A DNA stretch of 64,000 nt from Massilia sp. BJB1822 (GCF_013369485.1 NZ_JABWEB010000009.1:62001-126000), one strand, 5' to 3'; shown: positions 24,263-33,359, counted from the first letter of the stretch. The notes: a model not told the origin generated them from the letters alone. A program made the numbers and translations.

Positions 24263-27200
24263 ATGGACCTGTTATGGTTAATCGTCAGCGTCATCCTGTT
24301 CCGGATGGCGTGGACAGCGCGCAAAGATGCGCGCGCCGCCGCCGCCCTGGCGCGCAATCTGAAAAAGGACGTGCAAGCACTGGAAGAGCAGCTCGCGGCC
24401 TTGCAGAAAACCGGCCAGCCGCCGCCACAGAGCAGCCCAGCGCCAGCCAGCCTCGTTCTCCCCACCGAAAAACCCGCGCCTGCGCCGGTTACGGAATCGA
24501 TGCCGCAGCAGGATGCGGTCGAAGCCTGGGAGCAGCAGGTGCGGACGGACAGCGCGTCCGTCATCGCGGCGGCAGACGCGCCGACGGCCATTCCAGCCGC
24601 CGCTGCCCCTGCACCGCTCAGCGATGCGGAAGCCTTTGCCGCCGCCGAAGCTGCGGAGGCAGCCGCCGAATACGATGAAGCGCGCGCGCAGCAGCAGATC
24701 AAGCCGGCCGCGCCGCAGCCACCGCAGCCGCCATCCCCGCCGCCGCAATGGCTGGTGGCGGCCAAGGCCTGGCTCTTCGGCGGCAATATGGTGGCGAAGG
24801 TCGGCTTGCTGATTCTGTTCATCGGCGTCAGCTTCCTGCTCAAGTACACGGCGGCGCGCGTGACGGTGCCGATCGAATTCCGCCTGGCCGGCATCGTGCT
24901 GGCCGATATCGCGCTGCTGGCCTGGGCCTGGAGCATCCGCGAAAAACGGCCCGCCATCAGCCTGCCCGCCCAGGGCACGGCGCTGGCGATGCTGATGCTG
25001 GTGACATTTGGCGCTTTCCGCATCTACCACCTGATACCGGGCGGCCTGGCGTTCGCCGTGCTGTTCGTGCTGACCGCCTTTACCTGTCTGCTGGCCGTGC
25101 TGCAGAACGCGCAATGGCTGGCCATCTTCGGCATCGTCGGCGGCTTTGCGGCGCCCATCCTCGCCTCCACCGGCGGCGGCAGCCATATCGGCCTGTTCTC
25201 GTATTACGCGCTGCTGAATGCGGGCGTGCTGGCCATCGCCCTGCAGCGCTCCTGGCGCGCCCTCAATCTACTGGGCTTTGCCTTCACCTTCGCCATCGGC
25301 ACGGCCTGGGGCGTGCTGCGCTACGCGCCGGAGAACTACTTCTCGGCCCAACTTTTCCTGCTGCTGTTCTTCCTCTACTACGTGGGCATCGCCATCGCTT
25401 ATGCGCACAAGCAGGCACCGCGCCTCAAGCATTATGTGGACGGCACCCTGGTCTTCGGCACGCCGATGCTGGCCGCCAGCCTGCAATTCTCGCTGGTGAA
25501 AGGCATGGAATTCGGCATGGCGCTGTCGGCCATGGCGCTCGGTCTGTTCTATGCGGTGCTGGCCCTGACACTGGCGCGCCGGCGCGAACGCTATGGCTTG
25601 CTGGTGGATGCCCTCCTCGCGCTGGCCATCGTCTTCGGCACGCTGGCGATTCCATTTGCGCTCGATGGCCGCTGGACTTCGGCCGCCTGGGCGCTGGAAG
25701 GCGCGGGCATCGTCTGGGTCGGCTTGCGCCAGCGCCAGCCGCTGGCCTGGGGCTTTGGCCTGCTGGTGCAAGCGGGAGCCTGGGTCTCCTTCATTGGCGC
25801 CATCAGCGGCATCGATACGCAGGCGGCCCTGCATTCGAATCTGTGGCTGGGCTTCCTGCTGCTGGCCGCGGCAGCCTTCATGATGGCGCTGCAGTTCCGC
25901 GCGCAACAAGGCGAGCAGACGCCGACCGCCTTCCGCCTGCTGGCCGCCCTCTTCCTCGGCGGTGCGGCGCTATGGCTGACCGGCGGCGCCTGGACTGAAA
26001 TCTATCTGCGCACCAGCGGCAGCACTATGAGCAATCTGCTGATGGCCAGCGCCCTGTTCAGCGCCGCCGCCCTGGGCTGGGTTGCGCGCCGCATGGCGTG
26101 GCGCCTGGCGGGCAGCTTTGCGCTGGCGGTGCAAGGCCTGGCCGGCTTGACCATGCTGGTGCTGCTGGCGAGCCAGTGGCCGGGCTTCCCCGTGCCATCC
26201 AATCTATTCGATACGCCCGCCCTGGGCGGCATGCTGATCCTGGCTGGAGCGCTGTTCAGCAGCTGGAGCCTGATGCGCTATGGCGACAAGGAACTGGCCG
26301 GCCTGTCGCCGCTCTGCCTGACCTGGTCGGGGCTGTGGTGGCTGCTGATGGTCGCGCCCATCCTCGCGGGCTGGCTGACCACCCATTACGTTTTGCTCAA
26401 CAATGGCAATCCTGCCATGAGCGAATTGCCATGGCCCGCCTATTGTCTGCTGATCGCCGCCAGCACGCCGGCCGCCATGCGCCTGGCGCACAAGCTAGCC
26501 TGGCCCGATCTGCGCTGGGCCGCGGCGCCAGCCTGGGCGCTGCTGTTCGCCGTCACGCTGCACATGCTGACTCTCATGTATGCCGAGGACAGGCTGCCGG
26601 CCGGCGCGCCGTGGGTGGCGTATGCCGCGCTGCTGCTGATGAACGAATGGCTGATGCGCGTCTGGCAGCGCCGCGGCTGGGACTTGCCTGCGCCGGCGCT
26701 GAAAGCCCTGCATACGGTGCGCAGCGCCGGCCCATGGCTGATGATCTGGCCGGTCGCTTCGCATTGGATCGCGCTCTGGCTGCAAGGCGGCAGCATGGCC
26801 GAAACCGAGCGCCTGGCGCAGGCCGGATGGACTGTCAACGGCAGCTGGGCGCACTTTCTGCCCGCCTGGCTGATGATGGGCGTGCTGGCCTGGACCATGC
26901 GCCGCAGCCGCAGCGGCGGCTGGCCGGTGGCGCCGCTGCCGGACTGGTATCGGTACTGCCTGATTCCGCTCGGCTGCATCTGGTCGGTCCTGCTGCTGGC
27001 CGTCTGGAACCTGACGCAGAACGGCGCCATGGCGCCCCTGCCCTACCTGCCCCTGCTCAATCCCCTGGACCTGAGCAGCGCCTTCGCCATGCTGCTGGCC
27101 GTGAGCTGCTATCGCCTGCTGCACGAACGCCTGCAGCCGTGGCGCGACAAGCTGCTGGCGGCGGGCGCCTGCGCCGCCTACGCCTGGTTCAATCTGGCCT

Positions 27201-27538
27201 TGCTGCGCACGGTCGCCAACTACCGCGACCTGCCCTATCTGTTCGACGTCCTGTTCGCTTCGCAGTTCGTGCAAGCCATGCTGTCCCTGGTATGGAGCAT
27301 CACCGCCCTGCTGCTGATGCGCTATGCTGTGCAGCACTCGGCGCGCAAGCTGTGGCTCGCCGGCGCGGCCTTGCTGGGCGTGGTGGTGGCCAAGCTGTTC
27401 CTGGTCGACCTGTCGAATGTGGGCGGGGTGGAGCGCATCGTGTCCTTCCTCGGCGTCGGCGCGCTGATGGTGGGCATCGGCTATCTGGCGCCGTATCCCG
27501 GCGCGCGCGGCAACAAGGCAGAAACGGAGACGGTATGA
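24263..27538 (+). CDS. Large polytopic DUF2339 membrane protein
   Basis: The 1091-residue protein begins with a hydrophobic segment (MDLLWLIVSVILFRMAW), a coiled coil (about 28-52) and a Pro/Ala-rich linker to about residue 175. More than twenty predicted membrane helices then run to the C-terminus, in the DUF2339 pattern (WLFGGNMVAKVGLLILFIGVSFLLKY, GTALAMLMLVTFGAFRIYHL). The ATG at 24263, preceded by GGAGAAG, is preferred over the upstream open frame. The stop overlaps the DUF3999 start (ATGA). Function unknown; the family resembles polytopic envelope proteins. Confidence 0.88.
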   Translation: MDLLWLIVSVILFRMAWTARKDARAAAALARNLKKDVQALEEQLAALQKTGQPPPQSSPAPASLVLPTEKPAPAPVTESMPQQDAVEAWEQQVRTDSASVIAAADAPTAIPAAAAPAPLSDAEAFAAAEAAEAAAEYDEARAQQQIKPAAPQPPQPPSPPPQWLVAAKAWLFGGNMVAKVGLLILFIGVSFLLKYTAARVTVPIEFRLAGIVLADIALLAWAWSIREKRPAISLPAQGTALAMLMLVTFGAFRIYHLIPGGLAFAVLFVLTAFTCLLAVLQNAQWLAIFGIVGGFAAPILASTGGGSHIGLFSYYALLNAGVLAIALQRSWRALNLLGFAFTFAIGTAWGVLRYAPENYFSAQLFLLLFFLYYVGIAIAYAHKQAPRLKHYVDGTLVFGTPMLAASLQFSLVKGMEFGMALSAMALGLFYAVLALTLARRRERYGLLVDALLALAIVFGTLAIPFALDGRWTSAAWALEGAGIVWVGLRQRQPLAWGFGLLVQAGAWVSFIGAISGIDTQAALHSNLWLGFLLLAAAAFMMALQFRAQQGEQTPTAFRLLAALFLGGAALWLTGGAWTEIYLRTSGSTMSNLLMASALFSAAALGWVARRMAWRLAGSFALAVQGLAGLTMLVLLASQWPGFPVPSNLFDTPALGGMLILAGALFSSWSLMRYGDKELAGLSPLCLTWSGLWWLLMVAPILAGWLTTHYVLLNNGNPAMSELPWPAYCLLIAASTPAAMRLAHKLAWPDLRWAAAPAWALLFAVTLHMLTLMYAEDRLPAGAPWVAYAALLLMNEWLMRVWQRRGWDLPAPALKALHTVRSAGPWLMIWPVASHWIALWLQGGSMAETERLAQAGWTVNGSWAHFLPAWLMMGVLAWTMRRSRSGGWPVAPLPDWYRYCLIPLGCIWSVLLLAVWNLTQNGAMAPLPYLPLLNPLDLSSAFAMLLAVSCYRLLHERLQPWRDKLLAAGACAAYAWFNLALLRTVANYRDLPYLFDVLFASQFVQAMLSLVWSITALLLMRYAVQHSARKLWLAGAALLGVVVAKLFLVDLSNVGGVERIVSFLGVGALMVGIGYLAPYPGARGNKAETETV

Positions 27539-28953
27539 AGCAGCACTGCTTGAGCGCCCTGCTGGCGGCCAGCCTGGCCCTGCCCTGCGCGGCGCAACCC
27601 GCGCAGGACGACACGCCCGCCGCCTACACCCATCTGCTGCCGCTCGCGGTGAGCGGCAAGCAAAGCGTGGTGCAACTGCGGCTGCCGCACGCCGTGTACC
27701 TGCATGCGCGTTCGCCGGACCTGAACGATCTGCGCGTGTTCGACGCCAGCGGCGCGCCGCAGCCCTTCGCGCTGCGCCAGCCGGAGACGGAAAGCCATAT
27801 CAGCCATAGCAGCCTGAATGTGCGCATCTTCCCGCTGCGCGGCAACCCGGCCGATCCCAGCCAGGTGGGACTCGATGTCAGCACCGGCAGCGATGGCCGC
27901 CTGCTCTCGGTGCGCATGCGCACGGAACCGGGCGAACGCTCCAGTCGCGTATCGGCCCTGGTGCTCGACCTGCGCCAAGGCCTGGTGCATGAACCGCCGC
28001 CGCTGATCGATGCGCTGCGCTTTACCCTGCCCACGGGCCGCCAGAGCTATACCGGGCAAGTCTGGCTGGAGGCCAGCGACGATCTGAAAACCTGGGAAGC
28101 GGTCGGCACGGCGGAACTGAGCTGGCTGGTCAACAGCGATACCGAAACCCTGTCCAACGACCGGCTCGAATTCACCGCGCGTCCGCTGCGCTATGCGCGG
28201 CTGACCTGGCGCAGCGGCGAGCCGGTGGAATTTGCCCATATCAGCGCGGAGTCGCCCAGCCGGCACGATGCGCCGCCGCCGGTCGAGCAGTTGCTGGTCC
28301 AGCCTGCGACCGGCAAGCTGCCGCAGGATCTGGTCTATGCCACGCCACCCGCCATCGTGGCGCAGAAAATCGGCCTGCAGTTCGGCGAGGCCAGCGTGGT
28401 CATGCCGGCGGCGCTTGGCGCTTACCGGGAACTGGCACCGCGCCAGATCGGCCAGTCCACGCGCTTCCTGTTCGAGCCGCAGATCAACGCCACGTTCTAC
28501 CATATCGTGCAGGATGGGAAAACGCGCACCTCGGGAGATATCGCGGTGCCGCCGCTGCGCACCAGCCAATGGGTGCTACGGCCGCAAACGCCCAGCGCGC
28601 TCAAGCCTGTACTGCGCCTGAGCTGGGAACCGGCCACCCTGATCTTCTTCGCAGGCGGCAAAGCGCCTTACACGCTGGCCTTCGGCAACGCGACCGCAGC
28701 GGCGGCCGCGCGCGATGTGGCCCAGGTGGCGCCAGGCTTCTCCACCGCCGAATTGCGCGCGCTGGAACAGGCCAGCGCCGGTGCGCTGCGGCAGCAGAGC
28801 GGCATAGGGCTGCGCGGCAGCGATGCCAGCGCCACCAGCGTTTCCGCGCAGCGCCGGCTGCTGGTGCTGTGGGGCGCTTTGCTGCTGGGGGTGGCCGCCG
28901 TCGCCTACATCGTGTGGAAACTGATCCGGCAGGCACGCCACGGCGGTGCGTGA
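27535..28953 (+). CDS. DUF3999 family membrane-anchored protein
   Basis: The 472 residues begin with a signal peptide (MKQHCLSALLAASLALPCAAQ). They continue with a beta-rich periplasmic region of DUF3999 type (YLHARSPDLNDLRVFDASGAPQPF; SYTGQVWLEASDDLKTWEAVG, which resembles a discoidin-like fold) and end with one membrane helix (LLVLWGALLLGVAAVAYIVWKL) and a short basic tail. It starts within the DUF2339 stop codon, so the two are co-translated and probably form one envelope complex. Function unknown. Confidence 0.85.
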   Translation: MKQHCLSALLAASLALPCAAQPAQDDTPAAYTHLLPLAVSGKQSVVQLRLPHAVYLHARSPDLNDLRVFDASGAPQPFALRQPETESHISHSSLNVRIFPLRGNPADPSQVGLDVSTGSDGRLLSVRMRTEPGERSSRVSALVLDLRQGLVHEPPPLIDALRFTLPTGRQSYTGQVWLEASDDLKTWEAVGTAELSWLVNSDTETLSNDRLEFTARPLRYARLTWRSGEPVEFAHISAESPSRHDAPPPVEQLLVQPATGKLPQDLVYATPPAIVAQKIGLQFGEASVVMPAALGAYRELAPRQIGQSTRFLFEPQINATFYHIVQDGKTRTSGDIAVPPLRTSQWVLRPQTPSALKPVLRLSWEPATLIFFAGGKAPYTLAFGNATAAAAARDVAQVAPGFSTAELRALEQASAGALRQQSGIGLRGSDASATSVSAQRRLLVLWGALLLGVAAVAYIVWKLIRQARHGGA

Positions 28954-28992
28954 TATCGTTGCGCGCATTGCGCCACCATTTTGGAAGCCGTC

Positions 28993-29523
28993 ATGAATAG
29001 AACCGAGCAATTCCGCCTGCTGGCAAAGTACAACGAGTGGATGAATTTAAAGCTCTACGAAGCGGCGGCCAGCCTGCCGACCGAGGCGCGCAAGGCTGAC
29101 CGTGGCGCCTTCTTCGGTTCCCTGCACGGCACCTTGCAGCACATCGTCGCGGCCGACACCATCTGGCTGCGCCGCTTCGGCAGCCATGCGCGTTTCGCGG
29201 ACGTGCTGGCGGAATGCACGGCGCTGCCGCAGCCGCCCAGCCTGCAAGGCGAGGAGATGGTGTTTGAAGCGCTGCGTGACCGCCGCATCTTCCTCGACCG
29301 GCAAATCCTGCAGTGGACGGACGCGCTGAGCGAAGACGATCTGGATCAGACCCTGCAATACCGCAGCATGAATGGTGCGCCCGGCAGCCGTCCGGTGGAC
29401 GGCCTGCTGCTGCACTTCTTCAACCACCAGACCCACCACCGCGGCCAGGCCACCACCCTGCTGTCGCAGGCTGGCACCGATGTGGGCGCGACCGATCTGC
29501 TGATCCTGGTGGCCGATATTTAA
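28993..29523 (+). CDS. DinB/YfiT-like family protein
   Basis: The 176-residue four-helix-bundle protein has a putative metal triad: H50 in GTLQHIVAADTIWLRRFG and histidines in LLLHFFNHQTHHRGQATTLL. DinB-like enzymes are often thiol-dependent transferases or hydrolases. The ATG at 28993 is chosen over a TTG at 28981. Its stop shares TTAA with the convergent pth stop. Confidence 0.9.
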   Translation: MNRTEQFRLLAKYNEWMNLKLYEAAASLPTEARKADRGAFFGSLHGTLQHIVAADTIWLRRFGSHARFADVLAECTALPQPPSLQGEEMVFEALRDRRIFLDRQILQWTDALSEDDLDQTLQYRSMNGAPGSRPVDGLLLHFFNHQTHHRGQATTLLSQAGTDVGATDLLILVADI

Positions 29524-30104
29524 GCCGTGTGCAGCTCCATGGTGGCCTTGGTGAAGTCGCCCGCCACCGCGAGCGGAATGATGCGCAGGGATTTTTCGAT
29601 GGATTCGTCGATCAGCATCTGGTCTTCGCGGCGCGGGCGGTGCAGCACGAAGTCGGCCACCGGCTGCGCCAGATTCAGCGTGCGCGGATGGCCGATGCCG
29701 ATGCGCAGGCGCCAGTAGTCCTGGGTGCCAAGCGCGGCCGTGATGTCCTTCAAGCCATTGTGGCCGCCCGAGGAACCACCCTTTTTCAGCTTGGCCGAAC
29801 CGGGCGGCAGATCGAGTTCATCGTGCACCACCAGCACCTCGTCCGGATTGATCTTGAAGAAGCGCACCAGGCCGCCGACCGACTGGCCGGAACGGTTCAT
29901 ATAGGTCTGCGGTTCCAGCAGCCAAACCTCCTTGCCGCCGATGGACGTTTTCGCCATCAGCGCATTGAAGCGCGTTTCGCGCTGCAGACGCGCGCCCGGC
30001 AGGGTGTTGGCGAGATTATCGACCAGCCAGAAGCCGGCATTGTGGCGGGTTTGTTCGTACTCGGGACCAGGGTTGCCGAGGCCGACGATCAGGCGGATGG
30101 ACAT
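29520..30104 (-). CDS. pth: Peptidyl-tRNA hydrolase
   Basis: Frees peptides from peptidyl-tRNA released by stalled ribosomes. The 194 residues contain LIVGLGNPGPEYEQTRHNAGFW with N11 and catalytic H21, the tRNA-binding FKINPDEVLVVHDELDLP, and KKGGSSGGHNGLKDI. In many relatives it follows rplY directly; here rplY is about 3.3 kb away and the SDR-DUF2269-DUF4166 cluster lies between. Confidence 0.96.
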   Translation of the reverse strand: MSIRLIVGLGNPGPEYEQTRHNAGFWLVDNLANTLPGARLQRETRFNALMAKTSIGGKEVWLLEPQTYMNRSGQSVGGLVRFFKINPDEVLVVHDELDLPPGSAKLKKGGSSGGHNGLKDITAALGTQDYWRLRIGIGHPRTLNLAQPVADFVLHRPRREDQMLIDESIEKSLRIIPLAVAGDFTKATMELHTA

Positions 30105-30203
30105 GGGATTGCAATCCAGGCAAAAGGCGGATTATACCGCCGCGCGCGCTATCAATCCGTTTAGAATGGCTGCAATATTGCAAAGGATTCATTCAAGCGC
30201 CGT

Positions 30204-31238
30204 ATGCCAGAAGTCGATATTTTCAATTCCCTCGCGCTGATGCTGAGCGGGTATTCCCTCTTCAGCGCTCTCGCCATCGCCCTCGCGCATTTCCGCGCCG
30301 AGCATTATCAGGAGCAGCCCGCGTCGCGCTATATGGGCCTGCTGCTGCTGCTGGCCCTGGGCGTCCTGCAACTGGCCCATTTCGCCTGGCTCTACCTCGA
30401 TCTGCCCTGGACCGCCAGCCTGGCTTATCGCCTCTGCCTGTTCGCCGTGGCGCCCCTGTTCTTCCTGTTCAGCCAACCCTTGCTGCGGCCGCAATGCCCG
30501 GCGCTGGCTCGCCCCGCCCTGCTCGCGCATCTGGCGCCCTTGCTGGCCGCGCCTTGGCTGCCGCGTGGGCTGGCCTTGCCGCTAGCCTTCCTCATCGGGG
30601 CCGGATATCTGCTGTGGCTGGCCCACAGCCTGTATGGGCTGCGCCGGGAACGCGCCGGCTTTCAGCGCGAGCTGGGCTTGCTGGGCTGCGTCTTCCTGAT
30701 TGCCATCGGGGTGGCCCTGCTGAGCCTGAGCGGCGCGGCGCGGGGAGGCAAACTGTTCGTCAACCTGTATGCGATCGCCATTGGCCTGGCCTTCCTGCTG
30801 GTGCAGATCACGCTGGGACTGCGGCCCCGGCTGCCGGCCGAGGTCAGGGAAACGGCGCAGGCTGCGTATGCCAGCTCGACCCTGGGCAGTGTCGATTGCG
30901 AGGCCATGCTAGCCCGGCTCGACAGCCTTATGCGCGAGGAGCGCCTGTATATGGATGCGGAACTGAACTTGCAGGTGCTGGCCGGGCGGCTCGGCCTCAG
31001 CGGCCATCAATTGTCCGAACTCCTGAATGCGCGGCTGGGCAAGGGATTTTCGCGCTATCTGCGCGAGCTGCGTGTGGCGGCCGCCCAAACCATGTTGTGC
31101 GACGAGCCATCGGCCTCGGTGCTGTCGGTCGGCCTCGGGGTCGGTTTCACTTCGCAATCGAATTTTTACGAGGCATTCCGCGACATCGCGGGCATGACGC
31201 CGGGCCAGTTCCGCAAGCTCCACCTCCCCGCCAAATAG
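30204..31238 (+). CDS. AraC-family regulator with membrane-spanning N-terminal domain
   Basis: The 344-residue protein has six to seven hydrophobic helices over residues 1-210 and a C-terminal AraC DNA-binding domain (LAGRLGLSGHQLSELLNARLGKGFSRYL and GLGVGFTSQSNFYEAFRDIAGMTPGQFRK, in part). DNA binding from a membrane anchor suggests sensing at the inner membrane. It lies just upstream, on the same strand, of the SDR-DUF2269-DUF4166 operon, with a 22-bp palindrome between them. Confidence 0.88.
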   Translation: MPEVDIFNSLALMLSGYSLFSALAIALAHFRAEHYQEQPASRYMGLLLLLALGVLQLAHFAWLYLDLPWTASLAYRLCLFAVAPLFFLFSQPLLRPQCPALARPALLAHLAPLLAAPWLPRGLALPLAFLIGAGYLLWLAHSLYGLRRERAGFQRELGLLGCVFLIAIGVALLSLSGAARGGKLFVNLYAIAIGLAFLLVQITLGLRPRLPAEVRETAQAAYASSTLGSVDCEAMLARLDSLMREERLYMDAELNLQVLAGRLGLSGHQLSELLNARLGKGFSRYLRELRVAAAQTMLCDEPSASVLSVGLGVGFTSQSNFYEAFRDIAGMTPGQFRKLHLPAK

Positions 31239-31259
31239 CGATTTTCTGGGCAGTTTCGA

Positions 31260-31281
31260 CTCCGGAATGATCATTCCGGAG
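31260..31281. promoter_or_regulatory. Perfect 22-bp palindrome, probable operator
   Basis: CTCCGGAATGA is followed directly by its exact reverse complement TCATTCCGGAG, with no spacer. It lies 22 bp after the AraC-type regulator stop and about 90 bp before the SDR start. No T run follows, which argues against a terminator. Confidence 0.65.
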
Positions 31282-31369
31282 CCAGAATCTGCTCCTATTC
31301 GATAGAAACGGAAGGTTTTTCCACCCCGAACCGCCAAACTGAAGACTCCCATCAACCAGCGGAGTTTTC

Positions 31370-32236
31370 ATGCAATCCACCGTTTTGCTCACCGGCGCCA
31401 GCGGCTTCCTGGGCCGCAATCTGGACGCCGCGCTGCGCACCGCCGACTACGCGGTGCGGCCCGTGAGCCGCCGCCACGGCACCGATTTCGGCCGCATGCT
31501 GCAGCCGTCCGCCTGGCTACCGCTGCTGGCCGGCGTGGACACGGTCATCAACTGCGTCGGCATCATCGCCGAAAGCGGCGCGCAGCGTTTCGTCACCCTG
31601 CATGAACAGGCGCCAGCCGCCCTGTTCCGCGCCTGCGAACAAGCTGGCGTGCGGCGGGTCGTGCAAATCTCGGCCCTGGGCGCGGACAGCCAAGCCTTTT
31701 CCGCCTATCACCTGAGCAAGCGCGCGGCCGACGATTGCCTGCGCAGCCGCGATCTCGACTGGTTCGTGCTGCGGCCAGCGCTGATCTATGGCCATGGCGG
31801 CGCCAGCGCCCGCCTGTTCATGCGTCTGGCCGCCCTGCCCTGCATCCCCGTGATCGGCGACGGCCGGCAAATGCTGCAGCCGGTGCATATCAGCGATGTC
31901 GTGGCCTGCGTGCTGCGCTGCCTGGACGCGCCCCGGGTGCGGCTCACGCTCGACATCGCCGGTCCCGAGCGCATCGCCTACGCGGACTGGCTGCAGCGCA
32001 TGCGCCGGGCGCAGGGCTTGCCGCCGGCCCGGTTGCTGCGCTGTCCGCCATGGCTGGCCATGGCCTTGGCTGGGCCGGGCCGCTACTTCAGCCCCATGCT
32101 GCGCGCCGACAACCTGCGCATGCTGCAAGCGGGCCAGCAGGCCGATGTGCGGCCACTGGCCGACTTCCTGGGCCGCATGCCGCGCGCAGCCAACATCCCG
32201 CTGTTTTTCACCGACGCTCTCACTACAAGGATCTGA
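31370..32236 (+). CDS. SDR-family NAD(P)-binding epimerase-like protein (NDUFA9-like)
   Basis: Atypical short-chain dehydrogenase of 288 residues with the Rossmann motif TGASGFLG (5-12) and the active-site YHLSK in SAYHLSKRAADDCL. The size and VVQISALGADSQAFSAYHLSK pattern (seen in part) recall the complex-I NDUFA9-like/NmrA-like group. Substrate unknown. It is the first gene of a three-gene unit with DUF2269 and DUF4166 proteins, 2 bp from the next gene. Confidence 0.85.
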   Translation: MQSTVLLTGASGFLGRNLDAALRTADYAVRPVSRRHGTDFGRMLQPSAWLPLLAGVDTVINCVGIIAESGAQRFVTLHEQAPAALFRACEQAGVRRVVQISALGADSQAFSAYHLSKRAADDCLRSRDLDWFVLRPALIYGHGGASARLFMRLAALPCIPVIGDGRQMLQPVHISDVVACVLRCLDAPRVRLTLDIAGPERIAYADWLQRMRRAQGLPPARLLRCPPWLAMALAGPGRYFSPMLRADNLRMLQAGQQADVRPLADFLGRMPRAANIPLFFTDALTTRI

Positions 32237-32238
32237 TC

Positions 32239-32715
32239 ATGAGCTATACCCTCATCAAAACCCTGCATATTCTCAGCATGGTGCTGCTGTTCGGTACAGG
32301 CCTGGGCAGCGCCTTCTACAAATGGATGGCCGACCGCAGCGGCGTGGTGGCCCATATCGCCGTTACCAACCGCCATGTGGTGCTGGCGGACTGGCTTTTC
32401 ACCACGCCGACCGTGATTTTCCAGCCCCTCAGCGGGCTGTGGATGGTGCATCTGCTTGGCCTGCCTCTGGCCACGCCCTGGGTCATGGCCAGCCTGGCCT
32501 TGTATGCGCTGGCCGGCGCCTGCTGGCTGCCCGTGGTCTGGCTGCAGCTCCGCATGCGGCAGATTGCAGTTGCGGCCGACACCCAGGCCCGTCCCCTGCC
32601 CGCTCTGTATTGGCGCATGGCGCGCTGGTGGTTCTGGCTCGGCGTGCCAGCCTTTATCGCGATGGTGCTGGTGGTGGCGCTGATGGTCTTCAAGCATCTG
32701 CCTTTAGGAGCGTGA
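32239..32715 (+). CDS. DUF2269 family membrane protein
   Basis: The 158-residue protein has four membrane helices (LHILSMVLLFGTGLGSAFYKW; WLFTTPTVIFQPLSGLWMV; ASLALYALAGACWLPVVWLQ; WWFWLGVPAFIAMVLVVALMV) and the conserved N-terminal histidine of DUF2269. Function unknown. It is packed 2 bp after the SDR gene and 1 bp before the DUF4166 gene, so the three are one operon. Confidence 0.88.
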   Translation: MSYTLIKTLHILSMVLLFGTGLGSAFYKWMADRSGVVAHIAVTNRHVVLADWLFTTPTVIFQPLSGLWMVHLLGLPLATPWVMASLALYALAGACWLPVVWLQLRMRQIAVAADTQARPLPALYWRMARWWFWLGVPAFIAMVLVVALMVFKHLPLGA

Positions 32716-32716
32716 G

Positions 32717-33319
32717 ATGGACAACATCATGCAAACCATACTCGGCGAATCCTGGTGGCAGCTGCCCCCCGCACTGCAAGCGCACTACGGCAACGGCCTC
32801 ACGGTGGAGCACGGGCGGATGGACATCGAATATCCGCGCTGCATGCAGCCTCTATTCAGCGTGCTGCGCCTGCTCGGCGCTCTGGTCGATCGCAGCGGGC
32901 ACGATCTGGAAACGGTGGTGGAAAAGCGCCTGGCGGGCGAGCGCCAGCATTGGCGCCGCCGCATCCGCTATGCCGATGGCCGCGCGCAGCGCTTCGACAG
33001 CTACTGGGTCGCGGCCGGCGCGCATCAGCTGATCGAATTCGTGAATCCCCTGCTCGGCCTGCAAATGGCGCCGCATGTGAAAAATGGACGCCTGCACTAC
33101 GAAGGCGTGCGTTTCGTGCTGAAGCTGGGCCAGCGGCTGCTGTCCATTCCCGAGTGGCTGGCCCTGGGCCACACCACCATTGTGGAGGAAGCGCTGGACG
33201 ACCGCCGTTACCGCATGGACTTCCGCCTGCGCCACCCGCTGCTGGGCCAGATCTCGCCATTCTGGTCAGCAACGATAGTTAGGCTGTGTCCGATTTTGGG
33301 GTCTGGCCCCAAAATCTGA
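32717..33319 (+). CDS. DUF4166 domain protein with an atypical C-terminus
   Basis: The 200 residues match the DUF4166 pattern (WWQLPPALQAHYGNG at the start, RRIRYADGRAQRFDSYW in the middle, YRMDFRLRHPLLGQI near the end). After LLGQI the annotated frame runs SPFWSATIVRLCPILGSGPKI and ends inside palindromic repeat copy 3. A different frame reads RHSGQQR and stops at 33276-33278, which looks closer to a normal ending, so a small indel near 33251-33256 is suspected. Function unknown. Confidence 0.75.
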   Translation: MDNIMQTILGESWWQLPPALQAHYGNGLTVEHGRMDIEYPRCMQPLFSVLRLLGALVDRSGHDLETVVEKRLAGERQHWRRRIRYADGRAQRFDSYWVAAGAHQLIEFVNPLLGLQMAPHVKNGRLHYEGVRFVLKLGQRLLSIPEWLALGHTTIVEEALDDRRYRMDFRLRHPLLGQISPFWSATIVRLCPILGSGPKI

Positions 33320-33322
33320 CAC
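33286..33322. repeat. GTGTCC/GGGGTC palindromic repeat, copy 3
   Basis: Left arm GTGTCCGATTTTGGGGTC; right arm GGCCCCAAAATCTGACAC. The arms pair with two mismatches. It shares its outer and inner blocks with copies 1 and 2 in the ilvA-queF gap more than 31 kb away. It overlaps the last codons of the DUF4166 frame. Confidence 0.75.
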
Positions 33323-33333
33323 GGGCTGGATAT

Positions 33334-33359
33334 AAAACCCCGGCCGCGGCCGGGGTTTT
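33334..33359. terminator. Bidirectional terminator between DUF4166 and rplY genes
   Basis: A perfect GC-rich palindrome (AAAACCCCGGCCG and its exact complement) has an A run on the left and a T run on the right. It can end both the DUF4166 operon and the convergent rplY transcript. Confidence 0.88.
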
